Source: an uncultured Clostridium sp. (GTDB lineage: Bacteria > Bacillota > Clostridia > Lachnospirales > Lachnospiraceae). Taken from it: a stretch of 32,976 nucleotides of DNA. This document shows, piece by piece, positions 6,681 to 15,021 of the stretch (its first letter is position 1; every line of letters begins with the position of its first letter). The position numbers were made by a program, and so were the translations under genes. The notes beneath the pieces were generated by a model. That model searched no databases. It was not told where the DNA came from and saw only the letters and a list, made by a program, of their open reading frames with translations. The stretch is taken from positions 1 through 32,976 of the forward strand of contig CAMEIH010000032.1 in the NCBI GenBank assembly GCA_945917985.1, written 5' to 3'.

Positions 6681-7475
6681 ATGGGGATCAGTATTAATGT
6701 AAACGCAAAGCAGGATTATTCCTATTTGTTCCAGAGTCTTTCCACAAGCAGTGGAAGCGGCCTCGGGAATTTGAATTTTCTTTCCGATTATGCCAGCATT
6801 AAGAATGGCAGCTACGGAAAGCTGATGAAGGCTTATTATGCGAAAGACAGTGGAAGCAGTGTCAAGGCAGCTTCATCTGACGATAAGACAGATACAAAGA
6901 AGTCTATTTCCACAGCATCCGATTCTGCAAAGACATTATCGGAGATTGAGAAATCTGCAGATTCTATGAAGGAGTCAGCAGACAAGCTGCTCACCAAGGG
7001 AACGAAATCTGTATTTGCCAAGAAAAATGTAACCACCAAGGATGAATACGGATTTGACACTACCACCAAGGAGTATGACACGGACGCTATTTATAAAGCG
7101 GTGGCTGATTTTACGCAAAGTTACAATGCTCTGCTTGACAAGGTGTCCGATTCTGAGAGTACTACAATCCTAAATAAAGGAACTTCTCTTGTGAATATGA
7201 CGAAATCCAATGAGAAGCTTTTGTCCGATATCGGCATTACCATAGGTAAGGACAATACCTTATCCATCGATGAGGAGGTCTTTAAGAAAGCTGACATGAA
7301 CACGGTAAAGAGTCTTTTTAACAGCACAGGCTCTTACGGATACAATGTTTCCGCTCAGGCATCCATGATTGATTATGCAGCGGAAAGGGAGAGCAGTAAG
7401 GCCAATACTTATACCGTATCGGGTACATACAGCAATGCTTACTCCACGGGAAGTATTTTGGACTCTATGTTTTAG
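6681..7475 (+). CDS. Orphan FliD-like (flagellar cap C-terminal domain) protein
   Basis: The 264-residue product starts behind AAAGGAGTGATAGT. There is no signal peptide. The N-terminal half is Ser/Lys-rich and low in complexity. Residues about 125-245 follow the pattern of the FliD C-terminal coiled region: a DFTQSYNALLDKVS helix, then LLSDIGITIGKDNTLSIDEEVF, then VKSLF, and a final helix. Full FliD proteins are usually 450-700 residues and contain a D2/D3 cap domain missing here. The gene has its own promoter and terminator and no flagellar neighbours. It may be a shortened hook-associated relative, or a secreted protein borrowing this fold. Confidence 0.65.
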   Translation: MGISINVNAKQDYSYLFQSLSTSSGSGLGNLNFLSDYASIKNGSYGKLMKAYYAKDSGSSVKAASSDDKTDTKKSISTASDSAKTLSEIEKSADSMKESADKLLTKGTKSVFAKKNVTTKDEYGFDTTTKEYDTDAIYKAVADFTQSYNALLDKVSDSESTTILNKGTSLVNMTKSNEKLLSDIGITIGKDNTLSIDEEVFKKADMNTVKSLFNSTGSYGYNVSAQASMIDYAAERESSKANTYTVSGTYSNAYSTGSILDSMF

Positions 7476-7486
7476 GGAAAATCATA

Positions 7487-7523
7487 AAAGGTATCATGGA
7501 CCCGGGTTCGTGATACCTTTTTT
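7487..7523 (+). terminator. Terminator after FliD-like gene
   Basis: A 10-bp perfect stem, AAAGGTATCA (7487-7496) with TGATACCTTT (7511-7520), is followed by more T. Confidence 0.9.
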
Positions 7524-7633
7524 TCTGCCGAATAGAATAATGTATATGGGAACAGGCACAAACCGCGTATAGCGGTTATATTATGAATATAAGGAAGGTG
7601 TTTGGAAAGACAGACACCGGAAAGAGGAAAAAT

Positions 7634-8428
7634 ATGAATCAGGCAATTTTGTGGGCGGCAGCTGGAACGGGTTTTACCTTTTTGATGACAGCTCTCGGCG
7701 CCAGTGTTGTGTTCATTTTCAGAAAGGAAATGGGGAAAAATATTCAAAGGGCGTTTTTAGGCTTTGCGGCAGGTGTTATGATCGCAGCATCTGTCTGGTC
7801 ACTTTTGATCCCGGCCATCGATCAGACGATGGAGAATGGAGGGATCGCCTGGGTGCCTGCAGCGGGAGGATTTCTGCTCGCCCCATTGTTTTTGATGGGA
7901 CTTGACTTTGTGATGCCCCATCTCCACCTCGGAGAAAAACAGGCGGAAGGTATGCCATCTTCCTTCAGAAGAACTACACTTCTGATCCTGGCGGTAACCC
8001 TTCACAATATTCCGGAGGGAATGGCGGTGGGTCTTGCTTTTGCCATGGCGGCCCAGCATCCTGAGGATTCTTCCCTGTATGCGGCGGCTTTTGCATTGGC
8101 GATCGGTATTGGTATTCAGAACTTCCCGGAGGGAGCAGCCATTTCCCTCCCCTTAAGACAGGAGGGGATGAGCAGGTTTAAGGCATTTGCTCTCGGAAGT
8201 CTGTCGGGAATCGTGGAGCTGATATTCGGTGTGGGAATTACACTGATCGCTTCCTTCATCACACCTTTTATGCCCTGGTTCCTGGCCTTTGCGGCAGGTG
8301 CTATGCTCTATGTGGTTGTGGAGGAACTGATACCGGAGGCAAATCAGGGGGAACATTCAAACCTTGGTACGGTGGGAGTAATGCTTGGTTTTCTCATTAT
8401 GATGATTTTGGATGTGGCGCTTGGTTAG
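7634..8428 (+). CDS. ZIP family metal ion transporter
   Basis: The start ATG 7634 (preceded by AGAGGAAAAAT) is preferred over 7583, whose extra residues are charged and lack an upstream RBS. The product of 264 residues has about eight hydrophobic segments. It carries both ZIP signatures: HNIPEG in TM4 and NFPEG in TM5, whose His, Asn and Glu residues form the binuclear metal site. A His-rich cytosolic loop (MPHLHLGEK) precedes TM4. The family imports Zn2+, Fe2+ or Mn2+ into the cytoplasm; the substrate cannot be fixed from sequence. It is monocistronic, and its terminator overlaps its stop codon. Confidence 0.93.
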   Translation: MNQAILWAAAGTGFTFLMTALGASVVFIFRKEMGKNIQRAFLGFAAGVMIAASVWSLLIPAIDQTMENGGIAWVPAAGGFLLAPLFLMGLDFVMPHLHLGEKQAEGMPSSFRRTTLLILAVTLHNIPEGMAVGLAFAMAAQHPEDSSLYAAAFALAIGIGIQNFPEGAAISLPLRQEGMSRFKAFALGSLSGIVELIFGVGITLIASFITPFMPWFLAFAAGAMLYVVVEELIPEANQGEHSNLGTVGVMLGFLIMMILDVALG

Positions 8429-8441
8429 CCACATCCTTTTT
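8410..8441 (+). terminator. Terminator overlapping the ZIP stop codon
   Basis: GGATGTGGC (8410-8418) pairs with GCCACATCC (8428-8436) and is followed by TTTTTCTT. The last codons form the left arm. Confidence 0.88.
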
Positions 8442-8494
8442 CTTATAAACTTTTTATAAAATTCGAAAAAAAGTATAAACAATTCAAAATATCG

Positions 8495-8523
8495 TTGACA
8501 CGAATTAACACATCTGCTACCAT
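8495..8523 (+). promoter_or_regulatory. Promoter of the type VII secretion operon
   Basis: A perfect -35 TTGACA (8495-8500), 17 bases and TACCAT (8518-8523) with TGC directly before it form an extended -10 promoter. The leader to the EssC start is about 120 bases; no clear regulatory fold is seen in it. Confidence 0.75.
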
Positions 8524-8651
8524 GTGTACAAATCAAAGATGATTCTTTTTTTATCATTTATTTTTCAAATTCTGATAACATTCGATGAGTTCAGAAATTA
8601 CCCAATGACAGAATCAGATCGATTGACTAAGGAAAGGAGGCGTTTGATTTT

Positions 8652-11600
8652 TTGAATGCCCATGAAAGAAATCAAAATGGGCTGACCTTATTTTTACATT
8701 TTTATACGGAAAAGGCATGTGTCAGAGAGAACTTACTGTTTTATCCGGGGGAAAAGCGCAAGATCTATCTCTCAGGAGAAAAGCTGCAGACTGCATTTCC
8801 GCTGGAGGGTATCCTTCTTAAGGAGGGAGAAATCTGGAAACTGAACGACAGGCCGCTTTACAGAGAGAATTTCTGCATTTTATATACGAAGGCCGGGGAA
8901 GAGGTCATGGTAGTGCTTTCGATGCGGGAGGAAAAGCTTTTTCCCTGCGGAAAGGTTTTTTTGCAGGGAAAGAGAGAAATTCAGATAGGCAGAGCTTACC
9001 GAAATGAAGTGTTCTATGATTGTTTTTCCTTTGTGAAGGACAGGCATTTCATCCTTCGAAAGGAGCAGGATAAGGTTTACCTGGAAAATCAGAGGGATAC
9101 CGGGACGGACAAGGATGACAGGGCATACGTCTATCTGAACGGAAGAAGGGCGCCTGCAGAGTGTGTACTTGTCGCCGGAGACAGGATAGAGTATCTCGGG
9201 CTGACGCTGATCTATCTTCCGGGTGTACTTGTCTGCACTTCATTTTACGGGGCACTGCGGACTGCTGAGGAAAGAAAAAGGATGTTTGCGGAAGGACAGG
9301 CAGGCAATCTGTCGTACGAAGATAACGCAGAGAAAACGGAACTGGCCGTGATAGAGGAAGAACAGCTTGTTTCGGAGGAAATGGATCTGGAACTGCCGGA
9401 GAGCGCAAGGACGGATTCTTCACAGCCTCTGCTTCTGACGGTGGGACCTGCGATCACAATGGTCATACCCATGATGCTTATGGCAATGCTTGGAAGTCTC
9501 ATGTCCGGTGGAAGTGGCAGCGGGTATTACAGAATCTCTGCAGTTACCACGGGAGCCTGTGCGTTTCTCTCCGCTTTCTGGGCGGTGACAGGTCATCTGT
9601 ATCGAAAAAAGGTCAGCAGGAAAGAAAATACAGTGCGTGTCAGGTCCTATGAAGAATACTTAAGGGAGACAGAACGGTTCCTTGAGGATAGTTTTTTACA
9701 TAACAGAAGAACGCTGCAGAAAAGATATCCGTCCGCAGGACAGATCCTCACAGGAAAAGACGGAAACGGTCAGATCTTATGGAACAACTTTATGGGGAAA
9801 AAGGAAAAGCTGTTTGTGCGTCTGGGACTCGGCGATATCCCCTTTCAAATCCGTGTAAGGTTTTCGGGAACGGGAAGGCTCAGAAGTCCTGATGAACAGA
9901 CAAAAAAGGCTGTTGCTCTTACAAAAAAATATGAAAAGCTTACACAGGTGCCTGTGGGCGTGGATCTTAAGAAACACAGACTTGTGGGCTTTTCCGGTGA
10001 AATGATCTATCCTGTGTTTTTGCAGGCAATTTTACAGCTGGCAGCCTGTTATGGCGCAGACAGGGTAAAGCTGGTCTTTTTTTTCCATGAGGAGTCAGAA
10101 AGGGAAAATCAGATTGCAGAGTGCATAAAATGGCTTCCCCATGTCTGGAATCAGAGCAGAAAGATACGCTATCTGGCAGGAAATGAGAGAGAAGCCGGAG
10201 AATTGATACCGGAGCTTACAAGGGAATTGCAAAGCAGGGAGGAGGACGGGGATACCCCGTGTGATTATGTCTTTTTGCTGGCGGCTCCCGAGATGATCAG
10301 AGGAGAAGGAATCTACAGATTTTTGATGAGTGAAAAAGAAAGCAGCGGAACCTATCTGTTTTTCCTTTGCAGGGAAAGAGATAAGATACCCGGCGTATGT
10401 GAATGCATGGTTGTGAAGGACAGAGGAAGATCAGAGCTTGCCTGTTATGAGCAGGAGGTTCCCCAAAGGGAAATTGTGGCTTTTGAGGGAGCAGATGCAA
10501 AGGAAACAGAAAAGTATATGCGAAGGCTTTCATCCCGGAACAGTGCGGCGGAAAGCCGGAGGGAAGAATTGACAGATCAGGTCACCTTTCTGGAATTGTA
10601 TGATAGCACAGGGGTGGAGGATTTAAACTGCCTTGGACGATGGAGAGAAAATCAAATCACGGATCGGATCAAGGTTCCCATCGGGAAAGCCCGGGGAGGA
10701 CGGATGATCTTTCTGGATGTTCATGAGAAGTTTCATGGCCCTCATGGTCTCGTTGCGGGAACCACGGGCTCCGGGAAGAGTGAACTTTTACAGACCTATC
10801 TGTTGTCTCTTGCGGTCTCCTTCGGACCGGAGGACATCAATTTCTTTATCATTGATTATAAAGGCGGCGGCATGGGAAACATGCTGCAGAGCCTTCCGCA
10901 CTGTGCCGGGGTCATATCGAATCTGTCAGGCAGCCAGATCAGAAGATCTCTGGCCTCCATTAAAAGTGAGAATTTAAGGAGACAGCGGCTTTTTGGAGAG
11001 GCAGGGGTCAATCATGTGGGAGATTACGCCGGTTTATACAGGGAGGGAAAGGTATCGGAACCGGTGCCCCATCTTCTTCTTGTCATAGATGAGTTTGCGG
11101 AACTGAAGAAAGAAGAACCGGAGTTCATGCAGGAGATCATCAGCGTGGCGCAGGTGGGAAGAAGTCTGGGAGTGCATCTGATCCTGGCCACCCAGAAGCC
11201 TGCAGGTACCGTGGATGATAAGATCTTCAGCAACACGAGATTCAGGCTGTGCCTTCGGGTGGCGGACCGGCAGGACAGTATGGATATGCTCCACCGCCCG
11301 GAGGCAGCATCCTTAACAGGTGCAGGGCAATGCTATCTTCAGGTGGGAAATAATGAACTGTATGAATTGTTTCAGACGGCCTACAGCGGTGCGGATTATG
11401 AGGAGTCGAAAAATGCAGACAAAGGTGTCTGCCTGCTTTCCCGAACAGGAAAAAGATATTACTGCCAAAAGGAGAAGGGAAAAAAAGGCCCCACACAGAT
11501 AGAAGCTGTGATCGATTATATCGGTAAGGTGGCTAAAGAGGCTTCCTTAAAAGCGGCAAAGCCACTGTGGATGCCGGAACTGAAAGAGAAGATTTTTTTG

Positions 11601-13238
11601 TCAGATATTCTGAAGGAAGAAGAAAGCAGGGAGAGAGAAATCAGAATATGTCTTGGTATGTGTGATGATCCGGAAAGACAGGAGCAGTATCCTCTGTACT
11701 ATCATCCCTTGACGGAAGGAAATCTTCTTCTGTGCGGTGCACCGGCGGTAGGAAAAAGTACTTTCCTGCAGACGGTTCTGTATCAGCTTTGCCGGTATCC
11801 GGTAAGGGAGGTTTGCTTTCTTCTTCTTTCCTCTGATTATGCGGGGGTAAGTTGCTTTGAATCCATGCCGGGGTGTCTCGGTAACCTGAAAAAGAAGGAG
11901 GAGGCAGAGTGCTTTTTCTATCATTTAGGACAGCTTTTTCAGAAAAGAAAAGAAGAACTGAAGGGAATGAATTTTCAGCAGTACAGAAGGCATGAAAAAA
12001 AGACAGGTCCTTTTTACTTTCTTATCATTGACAATTACGGAAGCTTCAGGCAGATGACGGAGGACAGATACGGGGAGCTGATAGAGAAAATTGCGGGAGA
12101 AGGACAAAATTATGGCTTTTATATGATAATCACTGCATTAAATGCAGGCGCGGGAGAAATTCCGGGAAAACTTTTTGAAAAAATGAAAGTAACCATGTCG
12201 CTGGAAATGAGCGACAGATTTCAGTATGGAGATATTCTGCGACGGTATCATATGCCTCTCCTTCCCAGGGAAAATGTAAAGGGAAGAGGTCTGTGCAAAG
12301 CGGAGGGAAGAATTCTGGAATTTCAGGTGTCTCTCTGTCTTGACGGAGAGGATGATTACGGACGGGTGAATGGGATCTTAACTCTGGCAAAGGAACGGCT
12401 TTTAGAAGAGAAGGACCGGCTTCCGGATCGTTTTCCCGTGATACCGGAAAAACCTGTCTTTGCAGAGATGTCGGAGAACTATCGAAAGGTAAAGGAAACT
12501 GGAAAGAAGCTTCCTTTGGGATACAGTAAAAGAAGCGGTAATATTGCGGCGGTTCCCTTAGGAAAACCATTTTCTTTCCTGATCTCGGGAGCGGAGCAAA
12601 GCGGAAAAAGAAATCTGCTATGTTGCATGATACGTGCCTTGTGGGAAAGAGAGATAGAGGTGGCGGTATTTGACAGGAAAAATGAGATAAGGGACCGCGT
12701 AAAAAGGATGGCAAAAGACTGTGAGAAGGATAGTTTCATCCGGTTTCTTGACAGCTCCGGGGAATTTGTCAACTGGTATGACAGTATCAAAAGGAGAAAA
12801 CAGGAGAGAGAGGACGGAGAATATTTTCTCTGTATCAGTGATTTGAATGATTTTTCCTCCATGCTCTGCGGGCGGGAAAACGATATGCTTGAGATCAGAC
12901 AGGATCTGGAGCAGAAAAAGGACGAGCAGAGTATGCTTCCTGTGATCGCCATATTGAAGCAGGGTAGAGAAGTGGAGGCGGTGGGAACACCGGTCTATGA
13001 TTTTATGCAGAAGCAGCAGTGCGGAATCCATCTTGGAGGCAATGCGGCAGGGTGTCGCACACTGTCCTTTGATGATCTGTCCTACACCCGTCTGAATCAG
13101 TGGGAAAAACCGGGAACAGGATATTTGAAAAAGAAAAACGGAAGTAAGACGGAAGTGGTATATATTCCGCTCTGTGAAAAGGAGAATGAAGATGATAGTT
13201 GTGGATATTCAGGTTCCGAATTTGAACAGAACCTATGA
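8652..13238 (+). CDS. essC: EssC-type FtsK/SpoIIIE ATPase of type VII secretion (T7SSb)
   Basis: The start is TTG 8652, 11 bases after AAAGGAGG; nearby ATGs are in other frames and stop at once. The product has 1528 residues. The N-terminus (1-200) is FHA-like and cytoplasmic. Two membrane helices lie at about 260-283 and 290-312. ATPase 1 has Walker A GTTGSGKS (703-710) and Walker B with Asp813-Glu814. ATPase 2 has Walker A GAPAVGKS (1029-1036), but the Walker B acid pair is Asp1127-Asn1128. ATPase 3 has a decayed P-loop GAEQSGKR (1313-1320). EssC is the inner-membrane motor that recognises and drives out WXG100/LXG-type substrates, and only the first site usually needs full catalysis. It heads an operon of substrates and chaperones; its last 47 bases overlap the YukD-like gene. 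Confidence 0.95.
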   Translation: MNAHERNQNGLTLFLHFYTEKACVRENLLFYPGEKRKIYLSGEKLQTAFPLEGILLKEGEIWKLNDRPLYRENFCILYTKAGEEVMVVLSMREEKLFPCGKVFLQGKREIQIGRAYRNEVFYDCFSFVKDRHFILRKEQDKVYLENQRDTGTDKDDRAYVYLNGRRAPAECVLVAGDRIEYLGLTLIYLPGVLVCTSFYGALRTAEERKRMFAEGQAGNLSYEDNAEKTELAVIEEEQLVSEEMDLELPESARTDSSQPLLLTVGPAITMVIPMMLMAMLGSLMSGGSGSGYYRISAVTTGACAFLSAFWAVTGHLYRKKVSRKENTVRVRSYEEYLRETERFLEDSFLHNRRTLQKRYPSAGQILTGKDGNGQILWNNFMGKKEKLFVRLGLGDIPFQIRVRFSGTGRLRSPDEQTKKAVALTKKYEKLTQVPVGVDLKKHRLVGFSGEMIYPVFLQAILQLAACYGADRVKLVFFFHEESERENQIAECIKWLPHVWNQSRKIRYLAGNEREAGELIPELTRELQSREEDGDTPCDYVFLLAAPEMIRGEGIYRFLMSEKESSGTYLFFLCRERDKIPGVCECMVVKDRGRSELACYEQEVPQREIVAFEGADAKETEKYMRRLSSRNSAAESRREELTDQVTFLELYDSTGVEDLNCLGRWRENQITDRIKVPIGKARGGRMIFLDVHEKFHGPHGLVAGTTGSGKSELLQTYLLSLAVSFGPEDINFFIIDYKGGGMGNMLQSLPHCAGVISNLSGSQIRRSLASIKSENLRRQRLFGEAGVNHVGDYAGLYREGKVSEPVPHLLLVIDEFAELKKEEPEFMQEIISVAQVGRSLGVHLILATQKPAGTVDDKIFSNTRFRLCLRVADRQDSMDMLHRPEAASLTGAGQCYLQVGNNELYELFQTAYSGADYEESKNADKGVCLLSRTGKRYYCQKEKGKKGPTQIEAVIDYIGKVAKEASLKAAKPLWMPELKEKIFLSDILKEEESREREIRICLGMCDDPERQEQYPLYYHPLTEGNLLLCGAPAVGKSTFLQTVLYQLCRYPVREVCFLLLSSDYAGVSCFESMPGCLGNLKKKEEAECFFYHLGQLFQKRKEELKGMNFQQYRRHEKKTGPFYFLIIDNYGSFRQMTEDRYGELIEKIAGEGQNYGFYMIITALNAGAGEIPGKLFEKMKVTMSLEMSDRFQYGDILRRYHMPLLPRENVKGRGLCKAEGRILEFQVSLCLDGEDDYGRVNGILTLAKERLLEEKDRLPDRFPVIPEKPVFAEMSENYRKVKETGKKLPLGYSKRSGNIAAVPLGKPFSFLISGAEQSGKRNLLCCMIRALWEREIEVAVFDRKNEIRDRVKRMAKDCEKDSFIRFLDSSGEFVNWYDSIKRRKQEREDGEYFLCISDLNDFSSMLCGRENDMLEIRQDLEQKKDEQSMLPVIAILKQGREVEAVGTPVYDFMQKQQCGIHLGGNAAGCRTLSFDDLSYTRLNQWEKPGTGYLKKKNGSKTEVVYIPLCEKENEDDSCGYSGSEFEQNL

Positions 13239-13437
13239 TTTTGAACTGGACGAAGAGATGAAAACAGGAGAACTTCTCAAAAAGATCATACAGACCATCT
13301 CGGAAAAGGAAAGCCTTAAAGAATGCAGGGAGGATGAAATGCTGCTTTACGATCTGAACCGTGAAACAGTACTCTCCGAAAACCGTTCTTTAAGACAGCA
13401 GGGAGTGAAAAGCGGGGAACAGCTATATTTGATCTGA
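13192..13437 (+). CDS. esaB: YukD/EsaB ubiquitin-like protein
   Basis: The start ATG 13192 is 8 bases after AGGAG inside the end of essC, a better distance than ATG 13186 or GTG 13174. The 81 residues begin with a beta strand (MIVVDIQVPN), followed by DFELDEEMKTGELL, a helix, and a C-terminal GVKSGEQLYLI strand, the ubiquitin-like order of YukD. In T7SSb systems this small cytosolic protein binds or regulates the EssC machine. Overlap with essC and tight spacing to the next gene indicate translational coupling. There is no C-terminal di-glycine, as usual for this family. Confidence 0.88.
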   Translation: MIVVDIQVPNLNRTYDFELDEEMKTGELLKKIIQTISEKESLKECREDEMLLYDLNRETVLSENRSLRQQGVKSGEQLYLI

Positions 13438-13457
13438 CAGGCAGGAGGAAAGAACAA

Positions 13458-13745
13458 GTGACAGATTGGGATTGTATGATTGTGGCGGAAAGGCTTAAGG
13501 AAAAGCAGACAGCTATGCAGGAATCGCACACAAGGATTGTCGATGCATTAAATGGCGCAAGAGATGAGTTGACAGCGCTGAGAGGAAAATGGAAGGGAAG
13601 TGCAAGTGACGAATTTTTTGCCTCTTTTTTTCAGGAATGGGAACAGGCATGCGAGGAACTGGAAAAGACAGCAGGACTGATTGCTGCTTTTACCATGGCA
13701 GAGCAGGTGTTTGAAAGCTGTGAAGCGCAGATAGGAGAAATGTGA
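13458..13745 (+). CDS. WXG100-like helical hairpin protein (Trp-Lys-Gly motif)
   Basis: The start is GTG 13458, after GGAGGAAAGAACAA. The 95-residue product is all-helical by pattern, with a central turn containing W-K-G (LRGKWKGSASDEFF), the WXG of the family. The C-terminal helix lacks the YxxxD/E secretion tail. WXG100-like proteins of this sort serve as substrate partners (Lap/Tla type) for larger toxins in Firmicutes. Two bases separate it from the next gene. Confidence 0.75.
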   Translation: MTDWDCMIVAERLKEKQTAMQESHTRIVDALNGARDELTALRGKWKGSASDEFFASFFQEWEQACEELEKTAGLIAAFTMAEQVFESCEAQIGEM

Positions 13746-13746
13746 T

Positions 13747-14037
13747 ATGGGAAGTGAAAATGAGATTCTGGTGACACCGGAAATCTTAAGGCAGACGGCG
13801 CAGAATCTGAAGGACCTGTTTCAAAAAGGTTTAAAGGGATATGAAGAGATAGAGAAGAACGCCTTGGAGACGGAGAACTGTCTCAAGGGAAAATGTGCCG
13901 GGCGGCTTCGAAGGAGATTTATCACCCGGAAAGAGAAGGGAAGTATGCGGCTCCAAAACCTCTGCGCTTTTCCTGAGAAGCTTTTACAGATTGCAGAGGA
14001 ATATGAGACTGCGGAAAGGGAGAACAAAAATGGCTGA
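13747..14037 (+). CDS. WXG100-like protein with WXG replaced, YxxxE tail present
   Basis: ATG 13747 lies 1 base after the previous stop and follows AGGAGAAATGTGAT. The product of 96 residues forms a helix, a turn and a helix. The turn reads LKGKCAGRLRRRF, so Cys-Ala-Gly stands where Trp-X-Gly is expected. The C-terminal helix ends EEYETAEREN, a YxxxE type VII export signal. It is probably a partner of the WXG-motif proteins in the same operon, since heterodimers need only one signal tail. It overlaps the next start by 8 bases. Confidence 0.65.
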   Translation: MGSENEILVTPEILRQTAQNLKDLFQKGLKGYEEIEKNALETENCLKGKCAGRLRRRFITRKEKGSMRLQNLCAFPEKLLQIAEEYETAERENKNG

Positions 14038-14347
14038 TGGACGTTTGGAAATTAATTTTCAGGAGATGAAGAAGCTGTCGGAGGAACTTTCCGAGACGGC
14101 AGGGAAGGTAAGGCAGGAGTCGGATGTTGTGGGTCTTAAGACCCTTTCCGGCATCAAGGCGTCATGGATAAGCCCCGGTGCCGATATTTTTGCAGGAAAG
14201 GAGGTTAAGGTTCTTGAGAGGATAGGAGAAATTTCTATGGATTTGGACAAGCTTTCCCGGGATATCTATGACAAGGCGAAGCTGATCTATGAAATGGAGC
14301 AGAGAAACATTCTCCTGACAGAGCAGGTGGGGCACGTTTTTATATAA
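14030..14347 (+). CDS. Small helical T7SS partner protein (WXG100-like)
   Basis: ATG 14030 follows AAAGGGAGAACAAAA and overlaps the previous gene. The 105 residues are helical with a central ASWISPGADIF turn: Trp is followed by Ser-Pro-Gly rather than X-Gly. The second helix ends KLIYEMEQRN, a near-miss of the YxxxD/E tail (Gln in place of acid). Size and context fit the WXG100 superfamily; function as chaperone or partner is inferred. Confidence 0.65.
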   Translation: MADGRLEINFQEMKKLSEELSETAGKVRQESDVVGLKTLSGIKASWISPGADIFAGKEVKVLERIGEISMDLDKLSRDIYDKAKLIYEMEQRNILLTEQVGHVFI

Positions 14348-14385
14348 ATAACTGAATTAAAAATATGATAAAGGAGGAAAAGAAT

Positions 14386-14685
14386 ATGGCAATGATAAGA
14401 GTTACATCATCAAGACTGAAAGCGGCAGCGGAAAGTCTCCAGGATTTAAACAGCCGGTTTAAAAACAGAGCGGAGGAACTTTGCGGCAAGGAGCAGTCTC
14501 TTGCACAGATGTGGGAAGGACAGGCACAGAGTGCTTTTCACGGGGCATTTGTGAGGGACAGCCAGCAGATGGAGGCCTTTTACAGCCTTATCAATCAGTA
14601 TATCAGAGCACTTTTGGAAATTGCAGCAAGATATGAACAGGCAGAGGCAAGAAATGCTGAGATTGCCGGGACGAGAAATTATTAA
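14386..14685 (+). CDS. WXG100 family protein (EsxA-like)
   Basis: ATG 14386 is preceded by AAAGGAGGAAAAGAAT, the strongest RBS in this run, so high expression is likely. The 99 residues include the WXG turn (AQMWEGQAQSAFHGAF) between two long helices and the YxxxE tail (ARYEQAEARN). This is a canonical, small, secreted WXG100 dimer subunit and probable EssC activator or co-substrate. Confidence 0.9.
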   Translation: MAMIRVTSSRLKAAAESLQDLNSRFKNRAEELCGKEQSLAQMWEGQAQSAFHGAFVRDSQQMEAFYSLINQYIRALLEIAARYEQAEARNAEIAGTRNY

Positions 14686-14699
14686 GGAGGAACAAAAAG

Positions 14700-15017
14700 A
14701 TGATGGAAGGTATTTTAAAAGTAACACCGGAAAGACTTTTGCAGACATCGGGAGAATTTGCATCTCTTGGCACCCAGATGAAAAATCTCACAGGGGAAAT
14801 GATGACACTGGTAAAGAACTTAAACAGTATCTGGCAGGGAGAGGCGGCATCCGCCTACGGCAGCAGGTTTGATTCTCTTACACCGGATATGGAGAAGCTG
14901 TACCGGATGGTACAGGAGCATGTGCAGGATCTGCAGGAAATGGCAAAGCACTATCAGACCGCAGAAACCGGAAATATGGAACAGGGTAACGGTCTTTCGG
15001 GAGGAATCATCTCGTAA
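14700..15017 (+). CDS. WXG100 family protein
   Basis: ATG 14700 (or 14703) follows AAGGAGGAACAAAAAG. The 105 residues contain WQG at the hairpin turn (NSIWQGEAASAYGSRF) and a YxxxE tail (KHYQTAETGN), then a short Gly-rich end. It is the second canonical WXG100 gene, and may pair with the preceding one or act as a homodimer. Confidence 0.9.
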   Translation: MMEGILKVTPERLLQTSGEFASLGTQMKNLTGEMMTLVKNLNSIWQGEAASAYGSRFDSLTPDMEKLYRMVQEHVQDLQEMAKHYQTAETGNMEQGNGLSGGIIS

Positions 15018-15021
15018 GTGT

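Noticed and set aside
14869-15021. Upstream in-frame extension of the lipoprotein gene
   Set aside because: It would overlap the WXG100 gene entirely and place the lipoprotein signal 50 residues inside the protein; ATG 15022 is preferred.
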